Shown here: positions 1 through 9,351 of the stretch, in pieces
Layout: the number at the start of each line of letters is the position of its first letter
Position numbering within the stretch: the stretch's first letter is position 1
From: CAYNHF01 sp964397045
GTDB lineage: Bacteria; Actinomycetota; Acidimicrobiia; Spongiisociales; UBA5794
Direction of reading: 5' to 3'
Length of the DNA: 64,000 nt
Assembly: GCA_964397045.1 (NCBI GenBank)
Contig: CAYNHF010000021.1
Coordinates: forward strand, 56,942 to 120,941
Program-made: the position numbers and the translations under genes
Notes under the pieces: model-generated
Told to the model about the DNA's origin: nothing
The model's database searches: none
The model's input: the letters and a program-made list of their open reading frames with translations, nothing else

Positions 1-340
1 GGTCGCCACGTAGGCTCAAGGTTTCCCATATCGGATGCCGATGTGATCAAACGGGGTCGGCGACATGTCGTCGCAAGACCAACCGGGCCGCTGGAGCGAT
101 TGCTTCGGCGGCCCTTCAGGTTCCGATCCGTGTGGGTGGCGACCGGCGCCCGGCTCTGGAGTCGTGACCAACCATGGAATCGACCCTGCCCCTGCTCTGC
201 CGATCAAACACGCGGCCCGAGGCGCTAGGTTTCGCGACGTGGACGATCGGCAGCAACCTCCGCAACGTACGTCGCGGTCGTCCGGCTTCGGCGGAGCAGC
301 CGTTGCCGGTTCCCAGCTCGTCCTGACCCGTCTGTACCGC
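1..340. other. Window edge, no confident gene
   Basis: I see no confident gene here. The reading frame of the downstream permease stays open back to an ATG at 65. The residues it would add (65-340) are polar, Gly/Pro/Arg-rich and unlike any permease N-terminus, so I treat the stretch as upstream DNA. The left edge may hold the end of a gene lying outside the window. Confidence 0.4.
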
Positions 341-1618
341 ATGTTCACCTCGCGCGGCTGGGGATTCCAGCGTCTGGCCGAGACTCATGCCGGATCGGTG
401 GGTGGGGACACACTGGTCGCGGTCGCGCTCGCCGGGACCCTCTTCTTCTCCGTTCCTTCCACCGAAGCCCGAGAGAACGTAGCGCTGTACTTGGTGCTGA
501 CGCTGGCTCCGTTTGCGGTTATCGGTCCGTTTCTAGGGAGTCTCTACGAGCGTTATCCAACCGCGTACCGTGGAGGGTTGGTGATCAGCGCCGCCGTACG
601 TGCCGTCCTCGCCTTGGCGATCGCGGTCTGGATCGATTCCTTCATCGTGTTCCCGCTCGCATTCCTGCTGCTGGTGTTCTCTCGGTTCCACAGCATCAGC
701 AAGAGCAGCCTGCTGCCTGTGGTCCTCGACAGCCGCGCCGACTTGATCTCCGCGAATGCGCAACTGGCCAGGGTGGGTGTGCTCGGGGCGACGTTTCTCG
801 TGCCCTTCGGGGCATTGGCGCTCTGGATTGCCGGCTCCTGGCTCGTGCTCGCGATCGCTGCCGGGGCGTACGTCTGGTCTGCGATGTCGGCCCGCGGGCT
901 GCCGGTGCTCGACGCCGCAACCGTTGCTGCCTTCCGAGCAACCCGGCTGGAACGATCCGTCTCTCCCCGGCAACTCATGCCTCGTTCGGTGCGGCTGGCT
1001 CGCTTCGCCACCGCCGGGGTACGCTTCCTCAACGGCTTCCTTCTGCTGCTTCTGGCCTTCGCCTTTCGCGACGTCGAGGCAGGAGTGTTGTCGTTCAGCG
1101 CATTGTTGGCCTCAGCCGGGTTTGGCTATTTCATGGCTGCGGTCGTGACCCCGATGCTCGACAGGTACACCAGCGAGGAGCCGATGGTGGTCGCTGCTTT
1201 GGCGATCCTCGCAGGTGCATCGTTTCTTACTGCCCAGACGCTCGGAGGTTCGGACCCCGAGTCCTGGTTCGGCCTCGCTGCCGCGGCGTTGATGGCAGGC
1301 GCCGCAGGATTTGCCTGGGGTACGGCAAAGTTCGGCTTCGATGGCTTGCTGCAAGCGACCATGCCGGCAGGAGCGCGGGGGCGGGCCTTCACGAACAGCG
1401 AGACGTTCTTCCAATTTGCGTGGGTGATGGGCGCGCTGCTGCCACTCGTGCCCGGTTGGCCCGTCGAACTCGGCCTGGCGCTGGCAGGTCTTGTTGCATT
1501 GGGCGTGCAGGTGATCTACGTGTCTGCCGTCCTGATCCCGGTGGTGGCACAGCGGAGGGCGGCCCAGGATCACCCAGATGAGCCGGCGGGGGGCGACGTG
1601 ATGGATCTCTTCAGCTGA
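341..1618 (+). CDS. MFS-like multi-pass permease
   Basis: A protein of about 425 aa with roughly 10-12 hydrophobic segments. It resembles major facilitator-type integral membrane proteins, with an early stretch reading GPFLGSLYERYPTAYRGG that looks like the short charged loop between helices 2 and 3. No substrate motif is visible, so the cargo is unknown. I chose the ATG at 341 because the first hydrophobic helix begins about 30 residues later; the longer frame from 65 adds a non-membrane, low-complexity extension. It stands alone, with the next gene 37 bp downstream. Confidence 0.72.
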   Translation: MFTSRGWGFQRLAETHAGSVGGDTLVAVALAGTLFFSVPSTEARENVALYLVLTLAPFAVIGPFLGSLYERYPTAYRGGLVISAAVRAVLALAIAVWIDSFIVFPLAFLLLVFSRFHSISKSSLLPVVLDSRADLISANAQLARVGVLGATFLVPFGALALWIAGSWLVLAIAAGAYVWSAMSARGLPVLDAATVAAFRATRLERSVSPRQLMPRSVRLARFATAGVRFLNGFLLLLLAFAFRDVEAGVLSFSALLASAGFGYFMAAVVTPMLDRYTSEEPMVVAALAILAGASFLTAQTLGGSDPESWFGLAAAALMAGAAGFAWGTAKFGFDGLLQATMPAGARGRAFTNSETFFQFAWVMGALLPLVPGWPVELGLALAGLVALGVQVIYVSAVLIPVVAQRRAAQDHPDEPAGGDVMDLFS

Positions 1619-1655
1619 GGCACCGCGGCAACCGACGATTGCTAGTTTTCGACCC

Positions 1656-2651
1656 ATGACAACTGCTGATCTCCCGGCCATCCCGGACATTTCGGCGCGC
1701 GGTTGGCAATCGGACGCCGAGTGGTCGGCGATGGCGCGGTTGTACAACGCGGCGATGGTGCATCTCGGTGTCGAGGTGCACGTCACCGGCGCCGAACTCG
1801 AAAGCTGGCTGGCCAATGACGACAACATCGACCGCGACTCGGACTATCTGTTCATCGACGTGGGATCCGAGACGGTCGCCTATGTGCTCGCCTGGTCGTT
1901 CCTGGAGAACACTGGCCGCCGTGTGTTCCGCCACAGCGGGCGCGTCGACCCCGCGTGGCAGCGAAGGGGCATTGGCACAGCGGTGATCGAATGGGCAATC
2001 GCCCACAGTCGAGAGCGAGCCGAAACTGTGGGACCCGGATCGCTTCAGACCGATGTCTTCAACAACGATCCCGTGCTCGCCGGGCTGCTCGAGGCACGGG
2101 GCTACTCCTCGGGGCAGCACGACGCGGACCTCGTCCGCCCCAACCTCGACCACATTCCCGACCGGCGGTTGCCTGCAGAACTCGAGCTGCGACCTGTCGA
2201 AGAAGGCCATCTTCGAGCGATCTACGAAGCGGATCGAGAGGCCTTCAAGGACCACTGGGGGAGCAGACAGCAGGGAGAGGGCGCTTGGGAGGCGTTTCTG
2301 GCTTTCACCCAGCGCGACGAGACGTTGTGGAAAGTGGCGTGGGATGGGGATCGGGTGGTCGGTCAGGTACGCGGGTTCATCAGCCCCGAGGAGAACGAGC
2401 AGTTCGATAGGCGCCGGGGCTGGGCCGAGTTCATTTCGACGGCGCGCAACTGGCGGGGCAGAGGCGTGGCAAGCGCCCTCATCTGCGCAACCCTGCGCGA
2501 GTTCAAGGCGCGCGGTCTCGAAGACGCCGCCCTGGGCGTTCACGTCGAGAACCCGACGGGAGCCCTCAGCCTGTACCAGGGCCTCGGGTTCGAGGTGACG
2601 TCCACGAGCACCTCGTACGAGTGCCCGATCGAAGCCGTTCGGCTTCCCTGA
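1656..2651 (+). CDS. Tandem GNAT-domain acetyltransferase, MshD-like
   Basis: A 331-aa protein with two GNAT folds. The N-terminal half holds an acetyl-CoA loop around WQRRGIGTAVIEW (about residue 105). The C-terminal half holds another around NWRGRGVASALICATL (about 265), followed by the usual ENPTGALSLYQGLGF end motif. The double-GNAT layout and length match mycothiol acetyltransferase MshD and its many paralogues, so a small amine-containing acceptor is likely, but the substrate cannot be read from the sequence. The gene ends about 100 bp before the convergent hflX, with a long inverted repeat between them. Confidence 0.8.
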   Translation: MTTADLPAIPDISARGWQSDAEWSAMARLYNAAMVHLGVEVHVTGAELESWLANDDNIDRDSDYLFIDVGSETVAYVLAWSFLENTGRRVFRHSGRVDPAWQRRGIGTAVIEWAIAHSRERAETVGPGSLQTDVFNNDPVLAGLLEARGYSSGQHDADLVRPNLDHIPDRRLPAELELRPVEEGHLRAIYEADREAFKDHWGSRQQGEGAWEAFLAFTQRDETLWKVAWDGDRVVGQVRGFISPEENEQFDRRRGWAEFISTARNWRGRGVASALICATLREFKARGLEDAALGVHVENPTGALSLYQGLGFEVTSTSTSYECPIEAVRLP

Positions 2652-2668
2652 CCCTGAGTTGCAGTCTC

Positions 2669-2730
2669 TGTTCTTGCGGATTTCCGGAGACATAACCGCA
2701 GGTCGGCAATCTGCGCGATCCGCAAGAACA
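2669..2730. repeat. Long inverted repeat between convergent genes
   Basis: Two perfect 13-base arms, TGTTCTTGCGGAT at 2669-2681 and its complement at 2718-2730, are separated by 36 bp. They lie between the stops of the GNAT gene and hflX. It could act as a bidirectional terminator, but the stem is not GC-extreme, has no T-tract and the spacer is long. A dispersed palindromic element (REP- or MITE-like) is an alternative. Confidence 0.6.
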
Positions 2731-2754
2731 AGGGTGCAAACTCGCGGGTTGGGG

Positions 2755-4065
2755 TTAGTTGGTCCTGAACTCGTCGAACTCGAAGACGGCGTCTGGAGGG
2801 ACCCGCATCTGCAGCACGGTTCCGCCATCGAGATGCTCCTGGCTCACCACCTCACCCGCGCGATGGGCGGCTGCGAGCGCATCACCTCGCTCGTAGGGGA
2901 TCAGTAACTCGACCTCGACCATACCGGCCTCGATGCGCTCGATGATCGCAGCGCTCAGTCCCTCGCGTCCCTCTCCGGTGGCTGCAGAGACCGCTACCGC
3001 CCCCGGGTTCAGCTTGAGGAGTCGCTCCACTGCCTCGGGTGCCGCGATGTCGATCTTGTTGACCACCAGCAACTCTTCGATATCGCCGGCTCCGATCTCA
3101 CGCAGGACCTGGCGGACTGCCTCGACCTGGCGGTCCGGATCTCGATCGGCACCGTCCACCAGATGGACCAGCACATCTGCGTCTTTGACCTCTTCGAGCG
3201 TGGACCGGAAGGCTTCCACCAACTCGTGGGGCAGGCGCCTGACGAATCCGACGGTGTCTGACATCAGGGCCTCCTGCCCACCCGGTAGCTCCAGCTTCCG
3301 GACGGTGGAGTCGAGGGTGGCGAAGAGACGATTCTCGACCAGGACCCCGGCGTCGGTGAGCGCATTGAAGAGTGTCGACTTGCCGGCATTCGTGTACCCG
3401 ACGATGGAGGCAACCGGCAGCTGCGACTGTCTTCGCGACTTCGCCCGGGTGTCACGCCCCCGGTCGAGATTGCGGAGCTCTCGTTGCAGCTTGGCGATCC
3501 GGTCTTGGATGCGACGTCTGTCTGTCTCCAGTTGGGTCTCGCCCGGCCCCCGCGTGCCGATGCCGCCTCCCAGTCTGCTGAGCTCGATTCCCTTGCCGCG
3601 CAGTCGCGGGAGGCGGTATTGGAGCTGGGCGAGTTCCACCTGCACCATGCCCTCACGGCTGGTGGCATGTTGGGCGAAGATGTCGAGGATCAGCGCCACT
3701 CGATCGACGACGTCACATTCGAAGATCCGTTGCAGATTGCGCTGCTGGGCGGGCGACAGATCGTTGTCGAAGACGACGACATCGACATCGAGCGCCTTGG
3801 TGACGGCGGCCAGCTCGCCCGCCTTTCCGCTGCCGATGAACGTGGCAGGGTCCGGCCTGCTCCGCTTGACCAGTTCCTGGCCTACCGGATCGCTCCCCGC
3901 GGTGTCGGTGAGCAGAGCCAGCTCGGCCAGGCTGGTTTCGCCTTCGGGCACGTCCTCCTTCTTGCGCACCAGCCCGACGAGGAACGCGAGCTGCCGGACG
4001 ACGTCGAGGTCGGTAACGGTGGCGGTGAGACGGGGTCCGCGGCGACCGGTGTGGCCGGAAGTCAT
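2755..4065 (-). CDS. hflX: GTPase HflX
   Basis: A 436-aa ribosome-associated GTPase. The N-terminal HflX domain ends in the signature GGGIGTRGPGETQLETDRRR (about 167-185), then a coiled-coil linker leads to the G domain with G1 GYTNAGKST (about 223), G3 DTVGF and G4 NKID. The family binds 50S subunits and splits or rescues stalled ribosomes, especially under heat stress. I chose the ATG at 4065: the frame is open further upstream, but those residues do not resemble the family and overlap the divergent M20 gene. Length is normal for the family. Confidence 0.95.
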   Translation of the reverse strand: MTSGHTGRRGPRLTATVTDLDVVRQLAFLVGLVRKKEDVPEGETSLAELALLTDTAGSDPVGQELVKRSRPDPATFIGSGKAGELAAVTKALDVDVVVFDNDLSPAQQRNLQRIFECDVVDRVALILDIFAQHATSREGMVQVELAQLQYRLPRLRGKGIELSRLGGGIGTRGPGETQLETDRRRIQDRIAKLQRELRNLDRGRDTRAKSRRQSQLPVASIVGYTNAGKSTLFNALTDAGVLVENRLFATLDSTVRKLELPGGQEALMSDTVGFVRRLPHELVEAFRSTLEEVKDADVLVHLVDGADRDPDRQVEAVRQVLREIGAGDIEELLVVNKIDIAAPEAVERLLKLNPGAVAVSAATGEGREGLSAAIIERIEAGMVEVELLIPYERGDALAAAHRAGEVVSQEHLDGGTVLQMRVPPDAVFEFDEFRTN

Positions 4066-4119
4066 GGGGCGATGGTAGAGGGTGCGGTATCGCCGGCGGT
4101 CAAGATCTACGATGCCGCC

Positions 4120-5634
4120 ATGAGCAAGGCCCCTCGACCGCCGGATCCGCTCGCAGCCGCGGCACGGTTCCGTCGCGAACGCGGTTGGGAAGTCTTGGAG
4201 CGGTTCGCTGGACTGCTGCGCATGTCGAACATCACCGGGGACGTGGCCGCGTTGCGGGCGAATGCAGCCGAGATTCGCGATTGGTTCATCTCCAGAGGTG
4301 GGGATCTGGAGGTCGTTGAACTGGCAGGAGCCGGCCCGGTGGTTGTCGGAGCGCTGACCGCGGCGGAACCCACGGCAACCCTCGGGATGTACGTCCACTA
4401 CGACGGCCAGCCGGTCGATCCGGAAGAATGGGAGACGGGCCCGTTCGAGGCAACCCTGGCTTCAGCACCGTGGCATGCAGGCGGAGAACGGCTTGCCTTC
4501 CCCGGTCCCGGCGACACGATCGACCCGGAGTGGCGGATCTATGCCCGCGGAGCGTCCGATGACAAGACGCCGTTCGCGGCGCTGACCGGAGCGCTCGATG
4601 CGCTTGATGCGGCAGGGATCGATCGTCGAGTCAACCTGGTTTTTCTGTTCGAAGGGGAGGAGGAGGCTGGCTCTCCCCATCTGGGGGACTACATGGTGGC
4701 GCTGTCCGACCGGCTGCAGGCGGACGGATGGCTCCTTTGCGACGGTCCGGTCCACCAAACACGTGCCGCCCAGATCTCATTCGGTGCGCGGGGATACTGC
4801 GGGTTCGACCTCACCGTCTTTGGACCCGAGCGGGAACTCCACAGCGGTCACTATGGGAACTGGGTGCCGAACCCTGCACTGGAACTGGCCTCGCTCCTTG
4901 CCGGCTGCAAGGACGCCAACGGCAGGGTCACCATCGAGGACTTTTACGCGGATACGCTGCCGATGACCGACGCCGATCGCGACGCGATCAATCGCCTGCC
5001 GGCCATCGAGACCCAGCTCCAGGAGGAGTTGGGATTTGCAGGGCCGGAGGTCGCGGATGCTGGCTACGCCGAGCGGCTGATGATCCCGTCTTTCAATGTG
5101 CGCGGGCTGAGGTCGGCGGGGGTTGGGGAGGCGGCGCGGAACGTCGTACCTGCCACAGCCTCTGCCTCGGTGGATATCCGGCTGGCTGCGGGTGACAATC
5201 CCAGTCGGACGCTGGATCGGGTGCAGGCGCACTTCGAGCGTGCGGGTTACGTGGTGCTGGACCGGGAACCGACCGCCGAGGAACGTCGCTCCCACAGGTT
5301 TCTGGCGAGGATGGATCGCGATACGGGGTATCGCGCGGCACGCATTCCGATGGACGCTCCGCTGGCACATCTGCTTCTCGACGCGGCGCAGCAGGCTTCG
5401 CGGGCCGAGGTCGTCGCGCTCCCGACGTTCGGCGGATCCGTTCCTTTGTATCAGTTCGAGGAGTTGTTGAACGCCCCGGTGGCGATTGTGCCGATCGCCA
5501 ACCACGACAACAACCAGCATGCGCCCAACGAGAACGTCCGGGTCGGCAACGTCTGGTACGGCATGGACCTGTGGGCCACGATCCTGACGACCGATTTCAG
5601 CGCAGTCGCCGGCTCGGCTGCAACGTCTGCCTAG
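4120..5634 (+). CDS. M20 family metallopeptidase/dipeptidase
   Basis: A 504-aa zinc-dependent hydrolase of the M20 clan (carboxypeptidase G2/dipeptidase type). The metal-site motifs are present in order: YVHYDGQPVDP (His ligand), GASDDK (bridging Asp), EGEEEAGS (catalytic and ligand Glu pair), and a late HxNNQH-like segment near the C-terminus. The lid domain sits in the middle. M20 dipeptidases cleave dipeptides or related amide bonds in the cytoplasm; the substrate here is not known. The ATG at 4120 fits the family start and lies 54 bp from the divergent hflX start. Its stop overlaps the convergent gene's stop within one CTAG. Confidence 0.9.
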   Translation: MSKAPRPPDPLAAAARFRRERGWEVLERFAGLLRMSNITGDVAALRANAAEIRDWFISRGGDLEVVELAGAGPVVVGALTAAEPTATLGMYVHYDGQPVDPEEWETGPFEATLASAPWHAGGERLAFPGPGDTIDPEWRIYARGASDDKTPFAALTGALDALDAAGIDRRVNLVFLFEGEEEAGSPHLGDYMVALSDRLQADGWLLCDGPVHQTRAAQISFGARGYCGFDLTVFGPERELHSGHYGNWVPNPALELASLLAGCKDANGRVTIEDFYADTLPMTDADRDAINRLPAIETQLQEELGFAGPEVADAGYAERLMIPSFNVRGLRSAGVGEAARNVVPATASASVDIRLAAGDNPSRTLDRVQAHFERAGYVVLDREPTAEERRSHRFLARMDRDTGYRAARIPMDAPLAHLLLDAAQQASRAEVVALPTFGGSVPLYQFEELLNAPVAIVPIANHDNNQHAPNENVRVGNVWYGMDLWATILTTDFSAVAGSAATSA

Positions 5635-6512
5635 TCAGGGATCTCGGTTCCGATTCCGATCTCGGCAGCTCGATCCAGCGCGGTCCGTGCCGCGGCGATG
5701 TCTTGACTGGCGATGCCGACGCTCTTGAACACCGTCGTCGCCCCCTGCGGCGCTTCGCTCCGGCCGGTGAGGAGATCGGCGACCGCGGCATCCGGCGTGA
5801 CCCCTGCCTGAATGAGATCACCGGCTTCGACGGACGCTGCCTCTCGATCATCGACCACCACGAAAGCGGCACGCAGCAGTCCGGCGGGAAGTTCCACCAT
5901 CTGAGGGGTGAACGCTCCCACCGCGTTGACATGAGTGCCGGGGCGCGCCGAGCCTGCGGCGAACAGTGGCACGGTGGACGGGGTCGCAGTCGAGATCACG
6001 TCTGCGATGCCCACGGCTTCGTCTGGGCTGTCGACGGTCTCTGCGCCGACTCGCTCCGCCAACCGGGCCGCGTGGGCGGGGTTGCGGCTCCATACCAGGA
6101 TGCGTTCGATGGGTCGGACGGTCCGGACCGCGTCTACCTGGTCAAATGCCATTGCCCCCGCACCGAGCATGGCGTGAACTTTCACCTCTGGATCCGCCAG
6201 TAGGTCGGTGGCCAGCCCGCATCCGGCTCCGGTGCGAATCGCGGTGAGCGTCGGGCCGTCAACCGCACCCAGCGGGGTGCCAGACTCGTCGAACACCACG
6301 ACGATTCCAACCGGATTGCCCGGTTCGGTCGACACGACCTTGATACCTGAGGTACCTGGGATCCGGCCCGGCATGAACATTGAGCTGCCGAGTTGGGTTC
6401 GGACCGGTGTTTCCCTTGCGTCTGAGAATGCATGCCGCATCGCATCGATGCACGCTGCCATCGTGAGGGCCCGGCGAGTCTGGGCGGCGTCGAGATATCG
6501 CACGGGATTCAC
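5631..6512 (-). CDS. Ornithine cyclodeaminase / mu-crystallin family enzyme
   Basis: A 293-aa NAD(P)-dependent Rossmann protein of the OCD/mu-crystallin family. A glycine-rich nucleotide loop appears at AMLGAGAMAFDQVDAVR, and an arginine-rich stretch follows the family pattern ERILVWSRNPAHAARLAERV. Members act as ornithine cyclodeaminases, alanine or lysine dehydrogenases or ketimine reductases, so the reaction cannot be fixed. The likely start is GTG at 6512. It is convergent with the M20 gene, and the two stop codons share the palindrome CTAG. An amino-acid role would suit both neighbours, but this is inference. Confidence 0.85.
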   Translation of the reverse strand: MNPVRYLDAAQTRRALTMAACIDAMRHAFSDARETPVRTQLGSSMFMPGRIPGTSGIKVVSTEPGNPVGIVVVFDESGTPLGAVDGPTLTAIRTGAGCGLATDLLADPEVKVHAMLGAGAMAFDQVDAVRTVRPIERILVWSRNPAHAARLAERVGAETVDSPDEAVGIADVISTATPSTVPLFAAGSARPGTHVNAVGAFTPQMVELPAGLLRAAFVVVDDREAASVEAGDLIQAGVTPDAAVADLLTGRSEAPQGATTVFKSVGIASQDIAAARTALDRAAEIGIGTEIPD

Positions 6513-6614
6513 CCTAGATCAGGAACCGGTCGCTATCGCAGGGGTGGCTCGGTATGCTCTTCGCCACTCTTACCGGGCTCCGCCCGGTTTAGCTCCTATT
6601 GGAGGCGCACAAGC

Positions 6615-8009
6615 ATGGAACCAAGAACGAGAAACATCCTGCTCGCCGTTGGCGGCGCGGTGGTCCTCGTCATCGTCATCGCCGTGATCGCGAATAGCGG
6701 GAGCGACGACTCGACCACCACAACGGTGGCCGCAGCTACGTCGACCACGTCCGCGGAAACGACGACGACAGAGGGCACGGAGGAAACCACCACCACAACG
6801 GCCGCAGAAACTACCACCACGGCCGATGCCGGCTTCACGCCGGGTCCGCTCGGTGCAGTTGAGGTGAAGGCAGGTGAGGACATACAGATCCGCACCCTCC
6901 AGGCCATCAGCGGTGAGGTCGCCTTCCTGGGCATCCCGAACCAGCGTGGCTCAGAGCTGGCCGTCGAAGACTTTGGAGCCGTCAAGGGCTTCAATGTGTC
7001 GCTCGGCACCGGACTCGACGACCTCTGCTCCGCAGAGGGTGGTCAGGCCGCGGGTCAGTCGATCGTGGCTGAAGGGAACGTTGTGGGAGTCATTGGAACC
7101 TCGTGTTCCGGTGCAGCCACGGCAGCTTCGCCGTTGATCACCGGCGCCAACATGGTGCTGATTTCCCCGTCGAACACCTCACCTTCGCTGACGTCCGACC
7201 TGCAGGGAACTGCCGGCGATGCGTACAGCACCGGCTACTACCGCACGGCGCACAACGACCTCTTCCAGGGCACCGCAGTCGCCGACTTCGTGTTCAACGA
7301 ACTCGGACTGACGAAGGCAGCGGCCATCCACGATGGTGATCCGTACACCAACGGCCTGGCTCAGGCATTCGCGACCTCCTTCGAGGCGCTCGGCGGCACG
7401 ATCACGGCCTTCACGGCGGTGAACAAGGGCGACACCGACATGGTGCCGGTCCTCACCGAGGTGGCAGCCAGCGAGCCTGAGGCGCTCTACTACCCGATCT
7501 TCATGCCGGAGGGCGGCTTCATCGCCCAGCAGGCTGGGGACGTCACCGGGATGGAAGACGTCACCATGATCGGCGCGGACGGGATCCTGACCACCAACTT
7601 CCTGGTGCTCCCGGAGACCGAGGGAACGTACCTGTCCGGTCCGGATCTTCGCTTCGGCGAGAACACGAGCGTGACCGGAGTGAACGCGACGGAATTCCTG
7701 GCCCGCTACGAAGCGGCCTACGGCGAGGCTCCGAGTGCGGCGTTCTGGGCACACAGCTACGACGCCACCATCCTTCTACTGACGGCGATCGAAGCCGCAT
7801 CGGTGGAGCAGGATGGAAGCCTCTGGATCGATCTCCAGGGGGTCCGGGATGCGCTCAACGCCATTACCGGCTTCGCCGGGATCACCGGTTCACTCACGTG
7901 CGACGACTTCGGGGACTGCGGCTCGCAGCGGATCTCGGTCGTCTTGCATGAGGATGCGAACAACCCAGAGGCCACGGTGGAGAACGTGGTCTACAGCTAC
8001 GCGCCGTAA
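6615..8009 (+). CDS. livK: Branched-chain amino acid-type ABC transporter substrate-binding protein
   Basis: A 464-aa extracytoplasmic binding protein (Peripla_BP_6). It starts with one hydrophobic membrane segment (about 9-27) without a clear lipobox Cys, so it is probably tethered by this helix. A Thr/Glu-rich linker (about 33-75) of repeated TTTT runs follows, then the two-lobed ligand domain. The start at 6615 has a GGAGG ribosome site 10 bp upstream. It opens the five-gene liv importer cluster. A strong hairpin directly after it probably reduces read-through, giving more binding protein than permease. The ligand could be a branched-chain amino acid, an amide or urea. Confidence 0.9.
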   Translation: MEPRTRNILLAVGGAVVLVIVIAVIANSGSDDSTTTTVAAATSTTSAETTTTEGTEETTTTTAAETTTTADAGFTPGPLGAVEVKAGEDIQIRTLQAISGEVAFLGIPNQRGSELAVEDFGAVKGFNVSLGTGLDDLCSAEGGQAAGQSIVAEGNVVGVIGTSCSGAATAASPLITGANMVLISPSNTSPSLTSDLQGTAGDAYSTGYYRTAHNDLFQGTAVADFVFNELGLTKAAAIHDGDPYTNGLAQAFATSFEALGGTITAFTAVNKGDTDMVPVLTEVAASEPEALYYPIFMPEGGFIAQQAGDVTGMEDVTMIGADGILTTNFLVLPETEGTYLSGPDLRFGENTSVTGVNATEFLARYEAAYGEAPSAAFWAHSYDATILLLTAIEAASVEQDGSLWIDLQGVRDALNAITGFAGITGSLTCDDFGDCGSQRISVVLHEDANNPEATVENVVYSYAP

Positions 8010-8031
8010 GCCACCCGACAACCACTGAAAC

Positions 8032-8070
8032 GGGCCGCCGTCGATATGAGTCGACGGCGGCCCCTTCTTT
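8032..8070 (+). terminator. Strong hairpin between livK and livH
   Basis: A perfect 13-bp stem, GGGCCGCCGTCGA at 8032-8044 pairing with 8051-8063, encloses a 6-base loop and is followed by a CTTCTTT tract. It has the form of an intrinsic terminator. Its place between the binding-protein gene and the permease genes suggests partial termination inside the operon. Confidence 0.85.
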
Positions 8071-8088
8071 CCGCTTGAATCGGCCGCC

Positions 8089-9351
8089 ATGACTACCACC
8101 GCCGACCCGGCACAGAGCGACCAACTGATCCGCGGCTACAAGTTCAACTGGGTCGACACTTTCCTGACGGTCGTCCGGGTCGTTGCGCTGTTCGTGCTCG
8201 CGTGGGGCTTGATTGGTGCTCTCGGTCTTGGTCTTGCCGGCGAAGGCCTGGGTTGGTCTGCGATCCAAGACCTGATCGTTGCCGGGGTCGCCCAGGGCTC
8301 CATGTACGGCCTGCTGGCACTCGGCTACTCGATGGTTTACGGCATTCTTGGATTCATCAACTTCGCCCACGGCGAAGTGTTCATGTCCGGGGCAATGGTG
8401 GGGTTCTTCGTCGCCAACGCCTTCTTCGACTCCGGCCTGTGGGAGTCGAATTTCATCCTCGCCATCTTGATCGTGACAGGCGTCGCGATCGCCACGTCGA
8501 CGTTGACCGCCGTGATCATCGAACGGGTTGCGTATCGGCCGCTCCGTAATGCGCCCCGGCTCATCCCGCTGATTACCTCGATCGGAATCTCGTTCTTCAT
8601 TCAGTACGCATACTTCGGACTGTTCGGACCAGCCGTCAGGACGTACCCGCCGATGCCGGAGTGGCTCTCGGACGACGTGTCGATTCTTGGCTTCGACATC
8701 CAGGGCACCAAGCTGCTGGTCATCGTGATCGGCTTGGTGTCGATGGTGGGTCTGTGGCTGTTCGTCGAGCGCACCAAAGTCGGTAGAGCCATGCGCGCGG
8801 TGGCGGAAGACAAAGAGATCGCAGCGCTCATGGGCATCGACGTCGATCGGACGATCGTCGTCACGTTTGCGGTTGGTGGTGCGATGGCCGGGATCGCGGC
8901 AATCTTGTGGGCGATGCTCTTTCGCGGCGTATGGTTCCTGGTCGGCTTCCTGCCGGGCATCAAGGCGTTTACGGCAGCTGTACTGGGGGGCATCGGCAAT
9001 ATCGTCGGCGCCATGCTCGGCGGCCTCACCCTCGGCCTCTTCGAGGCGCTCGGACCCAACATCGTGCTGCGGGGATTGGCGTACCGGATTCCCTACGGCC
9101 TGGGGTTGGCGCTTGCTCTCGCCGGCCTAGCCGTTATGGCCTGGGCTGCGATCAATCGCCGGTACACCATCACGGCACTCGGAGGTGTGTCGTTGCTCCT
9201 GGGTATCGCCGGCATCGCAGGTTGGTCCATGACCATCTCCAGCCTCACCCAGCTCAAGGATGTTGTTGCCTTCTCTGCGCTGGTTCTCGTGCTCATCTTC
9301 AAGCCGACCGGCTTGCTGGGTGAACAGTTATCAGAAACGGACCGCACCTGA
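8089..9351 (+). CDS. livH: Branched-chain amino acid-type ABC permease, LivH
   Basis: A 420-aa inner-membrane permease of the LivH family. The core shows the typical opening GVAQGSMYGLLALGYSMVYG and NFAHGEVFM motif, and the cytoplasmic coupling motif around VGRAMRAVAEDKEIAALMGI. It is longer than the usual 290-310 aa: an extra N-terminal helix precedes the core, and about 70-90 C-terminal residues add two more hydrophobic segments. It pairs with LivM to form the pore. The stop overlaps the start of livM by one base, which indicates translational coupling. Confidence 0.92.
   Translation: MTTTADPAQSDQLIRGYKFNWVDTFLTVVRVVALFVLAWGLIGALGLGLAGEGLGWSAIQDLIVAGVAQGSMYGLLALGYSMVYGILGFINFAHGEVFMSGAMVGFFVANAFFDSGLWESNFILAILIVTGVAIATSTLTAVIIERVAYRPLRNAPRLIPLITSIGISFFIQYAYFGLFGPAVRTYPPMPEWLSDDVSILGFDIQGTKLLVIVIGLVSMVGLWLFVERTKVGRAMRAVAEDKEIAALMGIDVDRTIVVTFAVGGAMAGIAAILWAMLFRGVWFLVGFLPGIKAFTAAVLGGIGNIVGAMLGGLTLGLFEALGPNIVLRGLAYRIPYGLGLALALAGLAVMAWAAINRRYTITALGGVSLLLGIAGIAGWSMTISSLTQLKDVVAFSALVLVLIFKPTGLLGEQLSETDRT

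Noticed and set aside
3484..4119. Upstream extension of the M20 frame opposite hflX
   Set aside because: It is antisense to the conserved hflX G domain and has no peptidase similarity. The M20 family start fits ATG 4120.
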